Positions 1 to 11,900 of a stretch of DNA of 49,851 nucleotides are shown here, piece by piece (the stretch's first letter is position 1; each line of letters opens with the position of its first letter). Origin of the DNA: Zygnema cylindricum (taxonomy: Eukaryota > Streptophyta > Zygnematophyceae > Zygnematales > Zygnemataceae); contig JBBHKE010001884.1 of assembly GCA_037447655.1 (NCBI GenBank), positions 161,495 to 211,345 of the forward strand, read 5' to 3'. Made by a program: the position numbers and the translations under genes. The notes under the pieces are model-generated. The model was not told the origin of the DNA. It did not search any database and saw only the letters and a program-made list of their open reading frames with translations.

Positions 1-449
1 TTTAAAAAACCTTTATTTTCTCACCCCCCCCCCCCCTCACTCAAAATATGAAGTCTTGACCAACAAAACATTCGTAACACTACACTTGGTGACCAAGGCG
101 TGAGCGTATATTTCTGCGAAATAGATTTCATATTGACATTGAAATTGAAAACAGAGTGGTTCTTTTGTCATACACAAGACTAGTTTTGCGATTCTTGCGG
201 AAGTCAACAAACGAGTGGTAGTGGGTTGTAGTCTATCTGCAGTAAGACCTATTTTCTTGGCAAAATCTGATCCGAGGATAATTAGTTTTGCCCTGTGTCA
301 TTGAGAGGTAAAGCTGGGGCTACCCCATTAACTGTGAATACACGTTGCTTGTTATCCATTAAACAAAGGTGTGGAGTAAGACTAGACCGCTCTTCAAGAG
401 TAGTTGCTTGAAGAGAGAGGGTACCACGATAGTTATGAAGTGCTTGCAA
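1..449 (-). pseudogene. Gyp-1 Ty3/gypsy aspartic protease fragment
   Basis: Reading the minus strand gives a retropepsin-like stretch. A segment ending VNGVAPALPLNDTGQ carries the D-T-G active-site triplet (codons at 291-299). After a frameshift just past the DTG, the reading continues as LIILGSDFAKKIGL and ends near window base 1 in ALVTKCSVTNVLL, the usual layout of plant gypsy proteases. The enzyme would cut the Gag-Pol polyprotein. The frame is broken, so this is a relic. It sits downstream (in minus sense) of the gag at 13884-16608, with the CopA-2 nest between them, so both parts probably belong to one element, and the rest of its pol should lie left of the window. A C run of about 14 at 23-36 is low complexity. 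Family-level assignment is from motifs only. Confidence 0.7.
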
Positions 450-1375
450 TGTAGAAATTAATGGTCTATTTTAAGTATTTTCTAGGTCTAAATAGAAATA
501 TAGAAAGAAGACGAGGCAGTCTACCTCTAACTTCTTTCTTCAACTCTCAAACTTGTCGCAGTCAGTGAGTAATTGGAGAGGGAGCTAGAGCCATGGCTAC
601 CTAGGCTATCCAGAGGTTTACAAGAAATTTGTATTAGTTAGGGGTTTATTTACTGAAAGGTATGTGCCGGCCACAGGATTTGATCCTGGTACCTTCCGGC
701 CGGCAGACAGCAGTTAGCCGGTAGCCTTAGCCGTAAAGTGTAGAACTAATGTTACGTAGTATATGGTTTAATATTCATTTAAACATAAATACATAGGATA
801 AATCATTTAACTATAATTGTTTACGGGATACATAGATCCGGTTATGTATAAGTACGGATTACGGTACAGACAAGAAATCAATACCGCGCATTTATTTCTT
901 TAGTGAAACGAATACCGCACATGTATTTATTACGGCTACGATTAAAATCGAATTTAATCGGACAGCCGGAATTAGTGTCGAGATCGCGGAAGAAGATTTT
1001 GGCGGTTTGTGGCCATTGCCACATCTGATGACACGTGGCCAAATTACATCGGATCGTGGTATCTCCAGAGATTATGGCACCAAATCCGGAATGACATATG
1101 TCGACATTCAGGCCATGTCGTATAATGTCCGTACATAAAGTACACCGGCAGCTTTACTTTTGCGTACGGAATTGCAATCTGATTTGTTCCGTACATCAGT
1201 AGATAGAGTTTGTGAGAGAGATAAGACTTAGAAAAATTAGGAGATAGGACCCTCTCTCCCAGAGAGCTTTTGTACAAGAGGTCAACTTTGACCCTCCATA
1301 ACTTACTGCTCAGGGGAGCAAATTCAGAGAATCTTTTTGCTATCGACTCAAGGTAGTCTTGCCTTCACAGAGGTG
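450..1375 (+). repeat. CopA-2 5' LTR, left part
   Basis: It starts with the family end TGTAGAAATTAATGG and runs in the forward direction through most of the LTR, then stops where CopA-1 begins. Together with 8783-8911 it makes 1,055 bp, the same length as the intact LTRs of CopA-3 (1,056 bp each). Confidence 0.85.
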
Positions 1376-2352
1376 TGGAACTTTGAAACCTCCATAGGAC
1401 CTCGGAGTAGGCAACTCACACGAAGCCTCTAGGATAACCCTGACCCCTTTGTGTTTCAGCAAGAATAACTGCCACCCTGGCAGACAAAAAGTCTGACCAC
1501 CTCCACCCCTATAAAGGCAAGACTCCCTTGAGTGTATAGCAAAAAGAATCTCTGAATTTGCTCCCTTGAGCAGTAAGTTATGAAGGGTCAAAGTTGACCT
1601 TTTGTACAGAAGCTCTTTGGGAGAGAGGGTCCAATCTATCAAATTTTTCTAAGTCCTATCTCTCTCTAAAACTCTATCTAGTGAAGTACGGCACCAATCA
1701 TAATAGTGTATCGTACATAAAGGTACAGGTGTCGATGTTTTTTTTGTACGGCAATTGTACGACATGGCCAACTAGTCGACACATGTCATTTTAGGATTCG
1801 TTCCTGGAATCCCCAAAGATGTCCTAACCACATGGCAATTAATGTGACGTCAACCGCAAACAGTTCTGTGATCTTGACATGCTTCATGGCCGTCCGATTA
1901 AGCCGGATTACAATCGTGGCCGTCATAAATACTTGCGCAATATGCGCGGTATCCGTTTCGGATGTTCCGTACGTCGTACATTACAAATTGTATTTATATC
2001 TAAATATCTCGTTAAATGAAACAGCCTACGTGTAAACACATAAATAACTTATATCTTCAACCTTTATATTATACTAATTGGCTAAGGCTACCGGCTACCC
2101 TAACGGACGGCAGGTACCAGGTTTAAATCTTGGGTCTGTCAATGTCTAATTTTGGTAAATCTACCAAAATCTACAACCCGTAACTCTATCTCTAATTAGC
2201 ATAGGCAGCCATGGCTCTAGCTCCCTCTTCAACCTTCAGTGACTACGACAAGTGTGGGAGCTGAAGAGAGAAGTTAGAGGCAGACTGCCTCGGCTTCTTT
2301 TCTGCATTTTGCAAAACCTAGAAAATACTAAAATAACCTTTTTATTTCTACA
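1376..2352 (-). repeat. CopA-1 3' LTR
   Basis: Reverse-orientation LTR of 977 bp. In plus coordinates it begins TGGAACTTTGAAACC, a transition-decayed form of the family end TGAAACTCTGAGACC, and ends TTTCTACA, the reverse complement of TGTAGAAA. It is immediately followed by the reverse complement of the polypurine tract. It is shorter than its partner at 7754-8782 (1,029 bp). Confidence 0.85.
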
Positions 2353-2369
2353 CTCCCCTTATTTTCTAG
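2353..2369 (-). promoter_or_regulatory. CopA-1 polypurine tract
   Basis: In minus sense this reads CTAGAAAATAAGGGGAG directly in front of the LTR start. The same purine tract precedes the 3' LTRs of CopA-3, CopA-4, CopA-5 and CopA-6, which fits its role as the plus-strand DNA primer during reverse transcription. Confidence 0.8.
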
Positions 2370-5300
2370 TCACTTTTATTTTAAGACCACAATTCTCCCG
2401 GCAGAAAATTAGTTTAGGGGAAGGAACAGGTTTGGTCATCATATCAGCTACCATTTCACTATCTGGTTTAAACTCCAAACTGATTATCTTGTTTTCTACT
2501 TTCTCCCTAACAAAGCTAAGCCTAATGTCCATGTGTTTGGCTTTAAAGTGATGTTAAGGATTGGCACAAATGGCAATGGCAGCCTGATTATCACAAAACA
2601 CTTTTTGGACACCACTCTTAAGTTGACCAAGCTCACCAAGTAAAGATTTCACGCACATTAATTCTTTTACAGCAGAGCAAGAAGCCATGTACTCAGCCTC
2701 CATGGTGGACTGAGCAATGACCTTTTGCTGCTTGCTGCTCCAGCAGTAAGCCCCATCACCCACATACAGTATATATCCAGATGTGAATCTCCTCATAGGA
2801 GCATCCCCATAGCTGGCATCACTTCAAGTGGTGATGTCAGTATTTTTCCCACGTAAATGCAACCATAAATCCCTAGTTCCTATGAGATATCTAAGGACTC
2901 TCTTAGCTGCCTCCTGATCTTTCTTAGTGGGAGCATTTAGACTCCTACTTAGTACTCCTACATCTGCGGCTATGTCCGGACGGGTACAATTGATAAAATA
3001 TATTAGGTTGCCCACTACTTGTCTATAAGGGATGGTCTGCATAAATCTTTTCTCTTCCCAGCCTACCTCATCATCTAAGATTATAACTCCCTCTTCCTCA
3101 CTCCCCTCACTTCCCTTCTTTAAATCCATAGGAGTGGTACAACTATTAGCCTTGTCCATTTGGAATTTTTCTAACATGTTTCCAATGGCCTATTTTTGAG
3201 TTAATCTGATTATCTTTCTCTATCTGTCCCTTTCTACCTGAATTCCCAAAATATACCTTGCTTCTCCCATATCCTTCATCTCAAATCTTCCTTTTAAATC
3301 ATTTTTCAACTTATTTATTTTATCCATAGATTTACTTAAAACAAGCAAATCATCGACATAAATTGCAATAAAAATAATTCCTTCCTCATCTTCAAAGAAA
3401 TATATAGAGTGATCTGAGCTGATCCGAATATATCCCAAACCTGTAAGAAACTCACCGAGCTTCTTGTTCCATTGCCTGGGCGCCTGTTTCAGCCCATACA
3501 AAGATTTGATCAATCGGCATACCTTGCTTTCCTCCCCTTGCTCCACAAATCCTTCGGGCAGTCGCATAAAAATTTCCTCTTCCAACTCTCCATGTAGGAA
3601 GGCCGTCTTGATGTCCATCTGATGCACTTCCATGTTTTGTGCTGCCGCCATACTGAGAAGTATATGAACCGAAGGAAACCTAACGACCGGAGCAAAAGTC
3701 TCCTAGTAGTCAATTCCCTCTTTCTGGGTAAATCCCTTCGCCACTAACCTAGCTTTGTAGCGCTCAATGGTGTTATTCGGGTTGGGTTTCAGCTTAAATA
3801 CCCACTTACACCAAATTGGCTTTTTGACAGGAGGACAATCCACCAATTCCCATGTATCGGCCGTCATAATTGAGGCCATCTCCTCATTTATGGCTGTTTT
3901 CCACCGGTTTCTTTCAGAACAAGTCATTGCCTCATTAAAAGTTTGAGGTTCATCGGGGTGAGACAGTTTGGTTACTTTATTGTTAACTTGTCTCTCTTAC
4001 AGTCTTTTGCTGCTTCTTCTTCCTCCCTCAAACTCGGTTGCCGGAATAGATGGTTCTCTTGGATTTTTCCGAACAGTTTCTACTTCTCCCCTATCCCTTG
4101 ATTCCGGGTCGATTTCCACCACGTCTTCCGCTTCGGTTGGAGTTAATACAAGGGGTTCCACATTTGGGTCCTTCTCGATCTGATCCGTACCTGCAAGATC
4201 ATCATCTTCTTGAAATCTTGGATAGTTAGGAAGCTCAAAGTCATCAGAATTTTCTGACTTAAATCTGATCTTGACTGTCCTTGTATGCTTAAAGGGATCA
4301 ATAGATTTTCCTTCTTCCATAACCACTAGATGCTTCACTAAAATAATATCCTCTCTTTTGAGATCATAGACTCTATATCCTTTTACATCTTCATCATATC
4401 CTAGTAGATATCCTGGTTTTCCTTTTGGGTCTAACTTCCATTTTGACCGATCTGTGTCTAAACTGAACACTTGACTACCGAAATCCTTTAAGTGTGAAAC
4501 ATCTGGTTTTCGGCCTGTCCATCTCTCATAAGGTGTTTGACCTTTTACTGCAGAAGTAAGAACTCTATTTTTGAGATAATTTGCACAGTTCATTGCTTCG
4601 GCCCAAAAATTCTTTCCTATCTTCTTATCGGACAGCATACTCCTAGCACTATCACTCAGTGTTCTATTTAATCTTTCAGCTACACCATTCTGCTCAAGAT
4701 TTTCAGGAACTGTCTTTTGGTGTTGCACTCCATCTTCTCTCAAAAACTCCTCAAATTGGTGAGAAGTATACTCTCCACCATTGTCACTCCTTACTCTCTT
4801 AATGAGGTTTCATGGAGTTTTTCACTCCATGCTTTATATTGTTTAAAACATTTCGAGCCTCTGACTTATTTTTCAAAAAATACACTCTGGAATACCGAGA
4901 CCAATCATCGGTGATAGTCATCATAAATCTCTTCCCCCCGGGTGATTGCACTCTGGCTGGCCCCTAAATATCTGTGTGTAATAAATCTAGAATCTTTTCT
5001 CCCTTATAGGTGACAGTTTTTGGGAAGGGCAACCTGTGTGCTTTACCTTGAGCACATCCACTACAATCACTTAGATTCTCACTTTTACCGAACTAAATCC
5101 CTTCCACTACTCCCATCTTTTTCATCTCTCTTAACTTATCTAGATTCACATGCCCAAGCCTTTTATGCCACAACATTATATCATGAACACCAGCATAATA
5201 AAGTTTCTTCTTTTCATTGCTTAAAATCAGCCTAAACATCCATTGGCTACCTTTTTTAGCAGTGAAATAAACTTCCTCCTCAAAGCTAGCAGTAAAGACT

Positions 5301-5434
5301 CCTTTCCTAGTGCTAGTATCAAAACCCTTATCATCTAAAACAGACGTAGAGATGAGGTTTTTGTTCAGCTCCGGAATAAACAACACATCGGAGAATGTAA
5401 CTATAGATATCTTTCCTTCTACTAACACTTTTAG
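2370..5434 (-). pseudogene. CopA-1 pol: integrase, reverse transcriptase, RNase H (decayed)
   Basis: Minus-strand blocks in order: the GAG-pre-integrase region with HKRLGHVN (5428-5093); the integrase with NGVAERLN around its catalytic Glu (within 4743-3997); the reverse transcriptase N-terminal part (3927-3703); the RT palm with intact YVDDLLVLSKS (3651-3220); and the RT thumb and RNase H (3177-2554) with KQQKVIAQSTMEAEYMAS. Several stops and frameshifts separate the blocks, for example TGA for Trp at 2821-2823. The RT active site is one of only two intact YVDD copies among the CopA elements here. The protein would copy the element RNA and insert the cDNA, but this copy cannot make a full polyprotein. 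Confidence 0.85.
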
Positions 5435-6482
5435 TGTAGAAATTAATGGTTTTACGTATTTTCTAGGTCTGAATAGAAAGAAAGAAGCCGAGGCAGTCTA
5501 CCTCTAACTTTTCTCTCCAACTCTCAAACTTGTCGCAGTCACTGAGAAATTGGAGAGGAAGCTAGAGCCATGGCTACCTAGGCTATCCTGAGGTTTACGG
5601 GAAATTTATATTAGTTCGGGTTTATTTATTTAAAATGTATGTGCCGGCGTCAGGAATTGATCCTTGTACCTACCGGCCGGCAGACAGGAAATAGCCGGTA
5701 GCCTTAGCCGTTAAGTCTAGGAGTCATGATACGTAGTATATAGTTTGATAGTTATTTAAATAAGTATACAAACGATTATTTATTTAACTATAATAGATTA
5801 CGGGATACATAGATCCGGTAATATATAAAGTACGGATTATGGTACGGACTATAAATCAATACTGCGCATTTGTTTCGTAAATGAAACAAATACCGCACAT
5901 GTATTTATTACGGCTACGATTAAATTAGATTCTAATCGGACAGCCGCAATTAGCGCCGAGATCGCGGAGGAAGTTTTCGGCGGTTTGTGGCCATCGCCAC
6001 ATCGGATGACGCGTGGCGAAATTTCGTTGGATCGTGGAATCCCCGGAGATTATGGCATCGAATCCGGTTATGACATGTGTCGACATTTAGGCCTTGTCGT
6101 ACAATGTCCGTACCTAAAGTACACCGACAGCTGTACTTTTGCGTACAGAACTCAATTCTTATTGGTTCCGTACATCAGTAGATAGAGTCTGTGAGAGAGA
6201 TAGGACTTAGAAAAATTAGGAGATAGGACCCTCTCTCCCAAAGAGCTTCTGTACAAAAGGTCAACTTTGACCCTCCATAACTTACTGCTCAGGAGAGCAA
6301 ATTCAGAGATTCTTTTTGCTATCAACTCAGGGGAGTCTTCTCTTCACAAGGGTGAAGGTCGTCAGAGTTTTTGTCTGCCAGGGTGGCAGTTATTTTTGCT
6401 TAAACACAAAGGGGTCAGGATTATCCTACAGGCTTCTTGGAAGCTGTCCACTCTGAGGACTTATGGAGGTCTCTCAGTTTCA
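5435..6482 (+). repeat. CopA solo LTR inside CopA-1 pol
   Basis: Full forward LTR of 1,048 bp, TGTAGAAATT...CTCAGTTTCA, flanked by perfect 5-bp direct repeats TTTAG (5430-5434 and 6483-6487). On both sides lies the minus-strand CopA-1 pol, interrupted just after the protease. This copy fixes the true LTR ends of the family. It is the product of LTR-LTR recombination that removed the internal region, and it is the youngest layer of this nest. Confidence 0.93.
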
Positions 6483-7738
6483 TTTAGATCTACCGATCCT
6501 ACAAGAGTAGTAGTGACTATCCTCCCATCCCCGTACTCTATCTCTACGGTGGGAATCTTTCGTATCTTAGTGAAAAAGTGTTTATCTTTACACATGTGCA
6601 TGGATGCTCCTTAATCTACAATCTAGCCTGCTTCACCTTTCAATCCACCGAAAGCACATTTCTGTTTTCGTGGAATTTCGACCTCGTTTTTCGTTTCCAA
6701 CTCCTCATCCAATAGAAGTTCATCGTCCTCGTCCTCGGATTCCGCCTCATGTACCTCCGTCACAAGGGCCTTTTTCTTTCCTCTCGTGGGTCCACCAGTC
6801 TGCCCCTCCTTTAACCGCAGCTCGGTTAACTTAGTGCATTCAGCCATATAGTGCCCGGGTTTCTTACAAAAATGGCACAGTCCCTTAGGAGTCTTTGGTC
6901 CAAACTCCTCGGTCTGATTTTTCTGCCCCTCCCCCTGATAATTTCCAACCTGTTTTCTGGAATCATTGTTTCGCCAATCGATCCTGGCTGCCAAAGCTTG
7001 CACACTCTTTCCTCCCCTTCGGATCTCAATTGTATTATCGCGAACGAGAATCATCCCTACCACTGTATTCCAAATCCACCTTGAGTCCGCCAAGTCCTGC
7101 ACACGGTTGACTATGTTCTCGAACTCCTCGGGTAACTTCATCAGTAAACAGTTAACCTTTTCCTTTTCACTAAATACTTTTCCTGCACTTTCTAGTTCCA
7201 TGAGAAGTGTAGCAAGCTCATTGCAAAAAACCAATTCTTCCCCCCTTTGTATACATACTCCTTAATTTTGTGATCAGCCAACTGTTGTTGCTGAATCGTA
7301 CCACTTCGGTACATCTCTATGAGAGCCATCCAAAGATCGGATGCCCTCTCTACTTGCAAATGGAGAGATGCAAGCCCTTGAGTAAGATGGCGGAGGATGA
7401 AGTGCTTAGCTGCCATATTGTTGTAGTCCCACGTATAGATATCATTCTCCTCGTTCCTCGAAATAGGTGACATCAATGCCAAACCGGCTCCTATTGGTGT
7501 GACCGTCTCCTTCCCCTAGCCTTTGTCCACCACCTCTCCTTCTTTTGTCTCCTCCGTTGAAGATGAATCTGCATCTCTTGTGAATTTTCCTCCTGTAAAC
7601 CTTGGAGGTATCCCAATACTGGATGGACGCCTCACCCGTCCACTCACTATTCTCCAAAACCGTTTCTCACATAGAGCTCCTGTCATCATACTTTCCCAGT
7701 ATATGAAGCCAGCTCCATTGAATATGGGCACCCTAGAT
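6483..7738 (-). pseudogene. CopA-1 gag and protease start (decayed)
   Basis: Minus-strand gag in broken frames. The N-terminal part includes FNGAGFIYWESMMTGALCEK (around 7720-7660). The central helical region covers about 7482-7192. The C-terminal part (7234-6623) has a CCHC zinc knuckle, CHFCKKPGHYMAEC, then an acidic stretch rich in E and D. The protease start reads V-D-stop-G-A-S near 6610, so the active-site motif has a nonsense change. Gag would form the virus-like particle shell and bind the element RNA. The solo LTR cuts the region at 6482. Confidence 0.8.
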
Positions 7739-7753
7739 GGTGGGCCTTTAACC
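7739..7753 (-). promoter_or_regulatory. CopA-1 primer binding site (decayed)
   Basis: In minus sense this reads GGTTAAAGGCCCACC, two changes from the family GGTTATGGGCCCACC. It directly follows the LTR end and is complementary to the anticodon arm of initiator tRNA-Met. Confidence 0.75.
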
Positions 7754-8782
7754 TATAACTCTGAGACCTCCATAGGACCTCAGAGTAGGCAGCTCACACG
7801 AAGCCTCTAGGATAACCCTGACCCCTTTGTGTTTCAGCAAGAATAACTGCCACCCTGGCAGACAAAAAGTCTGACACCCTTCACCCGTGTAAAGGCAAGA
7901 CTCCCTTAAGTCTATAGCAAAAAGAATCTCTGAATTTGCTCCCCTGAGCAGTAAGTTATGAAGGGTCAAAGTTGACCTTTTGTAGAGAAGCTCACTGGGA
8001 GAGAGGGTCCAATCTATCAAATTTTTCTAAGTCCTTTCTCTCTCTAAACTCTATCTACTGAAGTACGGCACCAATCATAATAGTGTATCGTACATAAGGT
8101 AAAAGTGCCGATGTACTTTATGTACGGATATTGTACGACATGGCCAACAAGTCGACACATGCCAATTTTGGATTCGTTCTTGGAATCCGAGGAGATGTCG
8201 CAATCCAATGTGATTTTGCCACCTGGCAATTGACATGACGTCAACCGCAAACCGCCGAAAACCTATTTCACGATCTCGGCATGCTTCGTGGCCGTCCGAT
8301 TAAGCCGGATTACAATCGTGACTGTCATAAATACTTCCGCAGTATTTGTTTCGCTTTTTAAACAAAATGCGCAGTATTCGTTTCGGATGTTTCATACGCC
8401 GTACTTTACAAATTTTGTCTATGTTTAAAGATCCGTTAAATGAATAGACTACGTGTTAACATTTAAATACCTATCAAACTATATATCTTCAAGCATGATG
8501 GCAGACTAAATGGCTAAGGCTACAGGCTAAGTTGACGGGCGGTAGGTACCAGGTTCAAACCCTAGGTCCCTCAATATACATTTTGGTAAATCTACCAAAA
8601 TCTACAACCCGTAACTCTATCTCTAATCAGCATAGGCAGCCATGGCTCTAGCTCCCTCTTCAACCTTCAGTTACTACGACAAGTGTGGGAGCTGAAGAGA
8701 GAAGTTAGAGGCAGACTGCCTCGGCTTCTTTTCTGCATTTTGCAAAACCTAGAAAATACTAAAATAACCTTTTATTTCTACA
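7754..8782 (-). repeat. CopA-1 5' LTR
   Basis: Reverse-orientation LTR of 1,029 bp ending TTTCTACA at 8782. It contains an antisense tRNA-like stretch on the plus strand, with an A-box-like TGGCTAAGGCTA (8511-8522) and a B-box-like GGTTCAAACCC (8552-8562). Spacing between the two is 41 bases. Confidence 0.87.
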
Positions 8783-8911
8783 GCAGGTGTTCAAAGATTT
8801 TGTCAGCCAGGGTGGCAGTTGTTTTTTCTGAAACACAAAGGGGTCAGAGCTATCCTAGAGGCTTCTTAGAAGCTGTCCACTCTCAGGACTTATTGAGGTC
8901 TCAAAGTTACA
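8783..8911 (+). repeat. CopA-2 5' LTR, right part
   Basis: The last 129 bases of a forward CopA LTR, resuming exactly where 450-1375 stops and running into the primer binding site. It confirms that CopA-1 landed inside this LTR. Confidence 0.87.
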
Positions 8912-8926
8912 GGTTATGGGCAAACC
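8912..8926 (+). promoter_or_regulatory. CopA-2 half-tRNA primer binding site
   Basis: GGTTATGGGCAAACC directly after the LTR. Thirteen of 15 bases match the complement of the initiator tRNA-Met anticodon arm. It also contains an ATG (8916) in frame with gag. Confidence 0.8.
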
Positions 8927-11900
8927 CTCTAGGGTACCAATCTTTAATGGAACTGGTTTGATATACTGGGAAAGTATGATGATAGGAGCTCTATGCGAAA
9001 AAAAGGTTTTGGGGGATAGTGAGTGGACGGTTGGGGCATCCATCAAGTCTTGGAATCCCTCCAAGGTTTGGAGGAAGCAGATTAACCAGGAAAGAGGATC
9101 CACCTTCAATGGAGGAAACAAAGGAAGGAGAAGTGGTGGACAAAGGAAAGGAGAAGGAGGCGACCACACCAATAGCAACTAGTTTGGCATTCATGTCACC
9201 TATTTCGAGGAACGAGGAGAATGATATTGAAACCTGGGACTTCAACAATATGGGGGCAAAGCACTTCTTCCTACGCAATCTCACTGAAGGACTTGCATGT
9301 CCTCATTTGCAAGTAGAAAAGGCATCCGATCTTTGGATGGCTATCATACAGATGTACCGAAGTGGTACGATTCAGCAACAATAGTAGGCTGATCATAAAT
9401 TGAAGGAGTATGTATACAAAAGGGGGAGGGATGTTCAATTTTTGCAATAAGCTTGCTACACTCTTCATGGAGCTAGAGAGTGCGGGAAAAAATTTTAGTG
9501 ACGATAAAAGGTTACCAATTTACTGATGAAGTTACCCGATGAGTTCGAAAACATAGTCAACCGTGTGCAGGACTTGCCGGACTCAAGGTGGATATGGATC
9601 TCAGTGGTAGGGATGATTCTCGTTCGGGAGAATACGATAGAGATCTGAAGGGGAGGAAAGAGTGGCCAAGCCTTGGCAACTGCGACCGATTGGAGGAACA
9701 AGGATTCACGGAAATCGGTCGGAAACTATGGGGGGAGGGAGCAGAAATATCAGACCCACGAGTTTGGACCAAAGGCTCCCAAAGGTTTATGTCATTTTTG
9801 TAAGAAACCTGGGCACTATATGCACAGTGCATTGAGCTAACCGAGCTTTGGTTAAAGGATGGGCACACTGGTGGTACCCCGAGAGGAAAGAAAAAGGCTG
9901 TTGTGACACAGGTACATGAGGCGGAATCCGAGGACGAGGACGATGAGCTTCTTTTGGATGAGGAGTTGGAGGTGAAAAACGAGGTTGAAATTCCACAAAG
10001 GCAGAAATGTGCTTACAGTGGATTGAAAGGTGAAGCAGGCAAGATAGTAGATTCAAGTGCCTCCATGCACATGTGTAAGGATAGACACCTGTTCACTAAG
10101 ATAAGAAATATTCCCACCATAGAGATAGAGAACGGGGATGGGAGGATAGTCACCACTACTCTTGTAGGATCGGTAGATTTGAAAGTGTTAGTAGAAGGAA
10201 AGACATCCATAGTAACATTCTCCGATGTATTGTTTATTCCGGAGCTGAACAAAAACCTCATCTCTACATCCGTATTAGATGATCAGAGTTTTTTTACTAG
10301 CACTAGGGAAGGAGTCTTTACTGCTAGTTTTGAGGAGGATGTCTATTTCATTGCTGAGAAAGGTAGCCATGGGATGTTTAGGATGGTTTTATGTAATGAA
10401 AACAAGAAACTTTATTATGCTGGTGTTCATGATATTATGATGTGGCATAAGAGGCTTGGGCATGTGAATATAGACAAGTTAAGATAGATGAAAAATATGG
10501 GAGTGGTGGAAGGGATTAAGTTTAATGAGATTGATAATATAAGTGATTGTAGTGGATGTGCTCAAGGTAAAACACACAGATTACCCTTTCCAAAAACAGC
10601 CACCTATAAGGGAGAAAATATTCTAGATCTAGTACACAGAGATATTTGGGGGACTGGCTAAAGTGCCCTCACCGGGGGGAAAGAGATTTATAATGACTAT
10701 CACTGATGATTGGTCTCGGTATTCCTGAGTGTATTTTTTTGAAAAACAAGTCCGAAGCTCAAGATTGTTTTAGACAATATAAAGCATGGAGCGAAAAACT
10801 TCAAGAAACTCCAATCAAGAGAATAAGGAGTGACAATGGTGGAGAGCATACTTCTAACCAGTTTGAGGATTTTCAGAGGGAAGATGGGGTCCAACACCAA
10901 AAGACAGTTCCAGAAAACCCGGAACAGAATGGGGTAGCTGAAAGGTTAAATAGGACACTAAGTGATAGTGTTAGAAGTATGTTGTTAGATAAGAAGATAG
11001 GATAAAGGTTTTGGGAAGAAGCAATGAACTGTGCTAATTACCTCAAAAATAGAGTTCTTACTTCAGCTATAAAAGATCAAACACCTTATGAGAGATGGAC
11101 AGGCTGGAAACCAGACTTATCTCACTTAAAGGTTTTCGGCAGTCAAGTATTCAGTCTAGATACAGATCGGTCTAATTGGAAGCTAGATCCTAAAGGAAAA
11201 CCGAGATACTTTTTAGGATATGATGAGGATGTTAAAGGATATAGAGTTTATGATCTAAAAAGAGAAGATATAATCTTAGTAAAGCATCTAGTAGTTATGG
11301 ATGAAGGAAAGTCTGTGGATCCCTCCAAGTATACAAAGTCAGTAAAAATCAGATTTGAGTCAGAAAATTCCGATGACTTTGAACTTCCTAACTATCCAGG
11401 TTTTAGAGAACATGACATTCTTGCAGGTTCAAATACCGAAAAGGACTCGGCTGTGGAAACTCCAGTGACAACTCAACCGGAAGCGCAAGACGTGGTGGAA
11501 ATTGATTCAGAATCAAGGGATAGGGGAGAAGTCGAGTTTGTTCGAAAGAATCCACGAGAACCATCTATTCTGGCCTCAGATTTTGAGGGGGGAAGGAGAA
11601 GTAGCAAAAGACTGCAAGAAAAACAGGTTAATAACAAGGTAACTAAACTATCTCATCAATATGAACCTCAAACTTATGGAGAGGCGTGACTTGTCCAGAA
11701 AGAAATCGGTGGAAGACAGCCATCAATGAGGAGATGGCCTCAATTATGGCAGCCGATACTTGGGAGCTGGTGGATTGTCCACCTTACCAAAAACCAATCG
11801 GTTGTAAGTGGGTTTTCAAATTAAAACTGAACCCGGATAACATAATCGCGCGCTACAAGGCCCGATTAGTGGCAAAGGGATTTACACAAAAAGAGGGAAT

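Larger units (their letters stand above)
1376..8782 (-). mobile_element. CopA-1, Ty1/copia element nested in the CopA-2 LTR
   Basis: A complete but decayed element on the minus strand: 5' LTR 7754-8782, primer binding site 7739-7753, gag and pol on the minus strand between about 7740 and 2370, polypurine tract, 3' LTR 1376-2352. A forward solo LTR (5435-6482) lies inside it. Its LTRs belong to a second subfamily marked by TTTTGCAAAACCTAG near the terminus. I see no clean 5-bp target duplication: AGGTG occurs on both sides but is offset by two bases on the right. Confidence 0.85.

Noticed and set aside
4717-5507. Plus-strand ORFs across CopA-1 pol, and similar opposite-strand ORFs in all CopA copies
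   Set aside because: They are shadows of gag-pol on the other strand, repeated in every copy and without domains.
1376-8782. Clean 5-bp target duplication for CopA-1
   Set aside because: AGGTG is found on both sides but is two bases away from the right LTR end. Comparison with an intact LTR shows only a one-base overlap.
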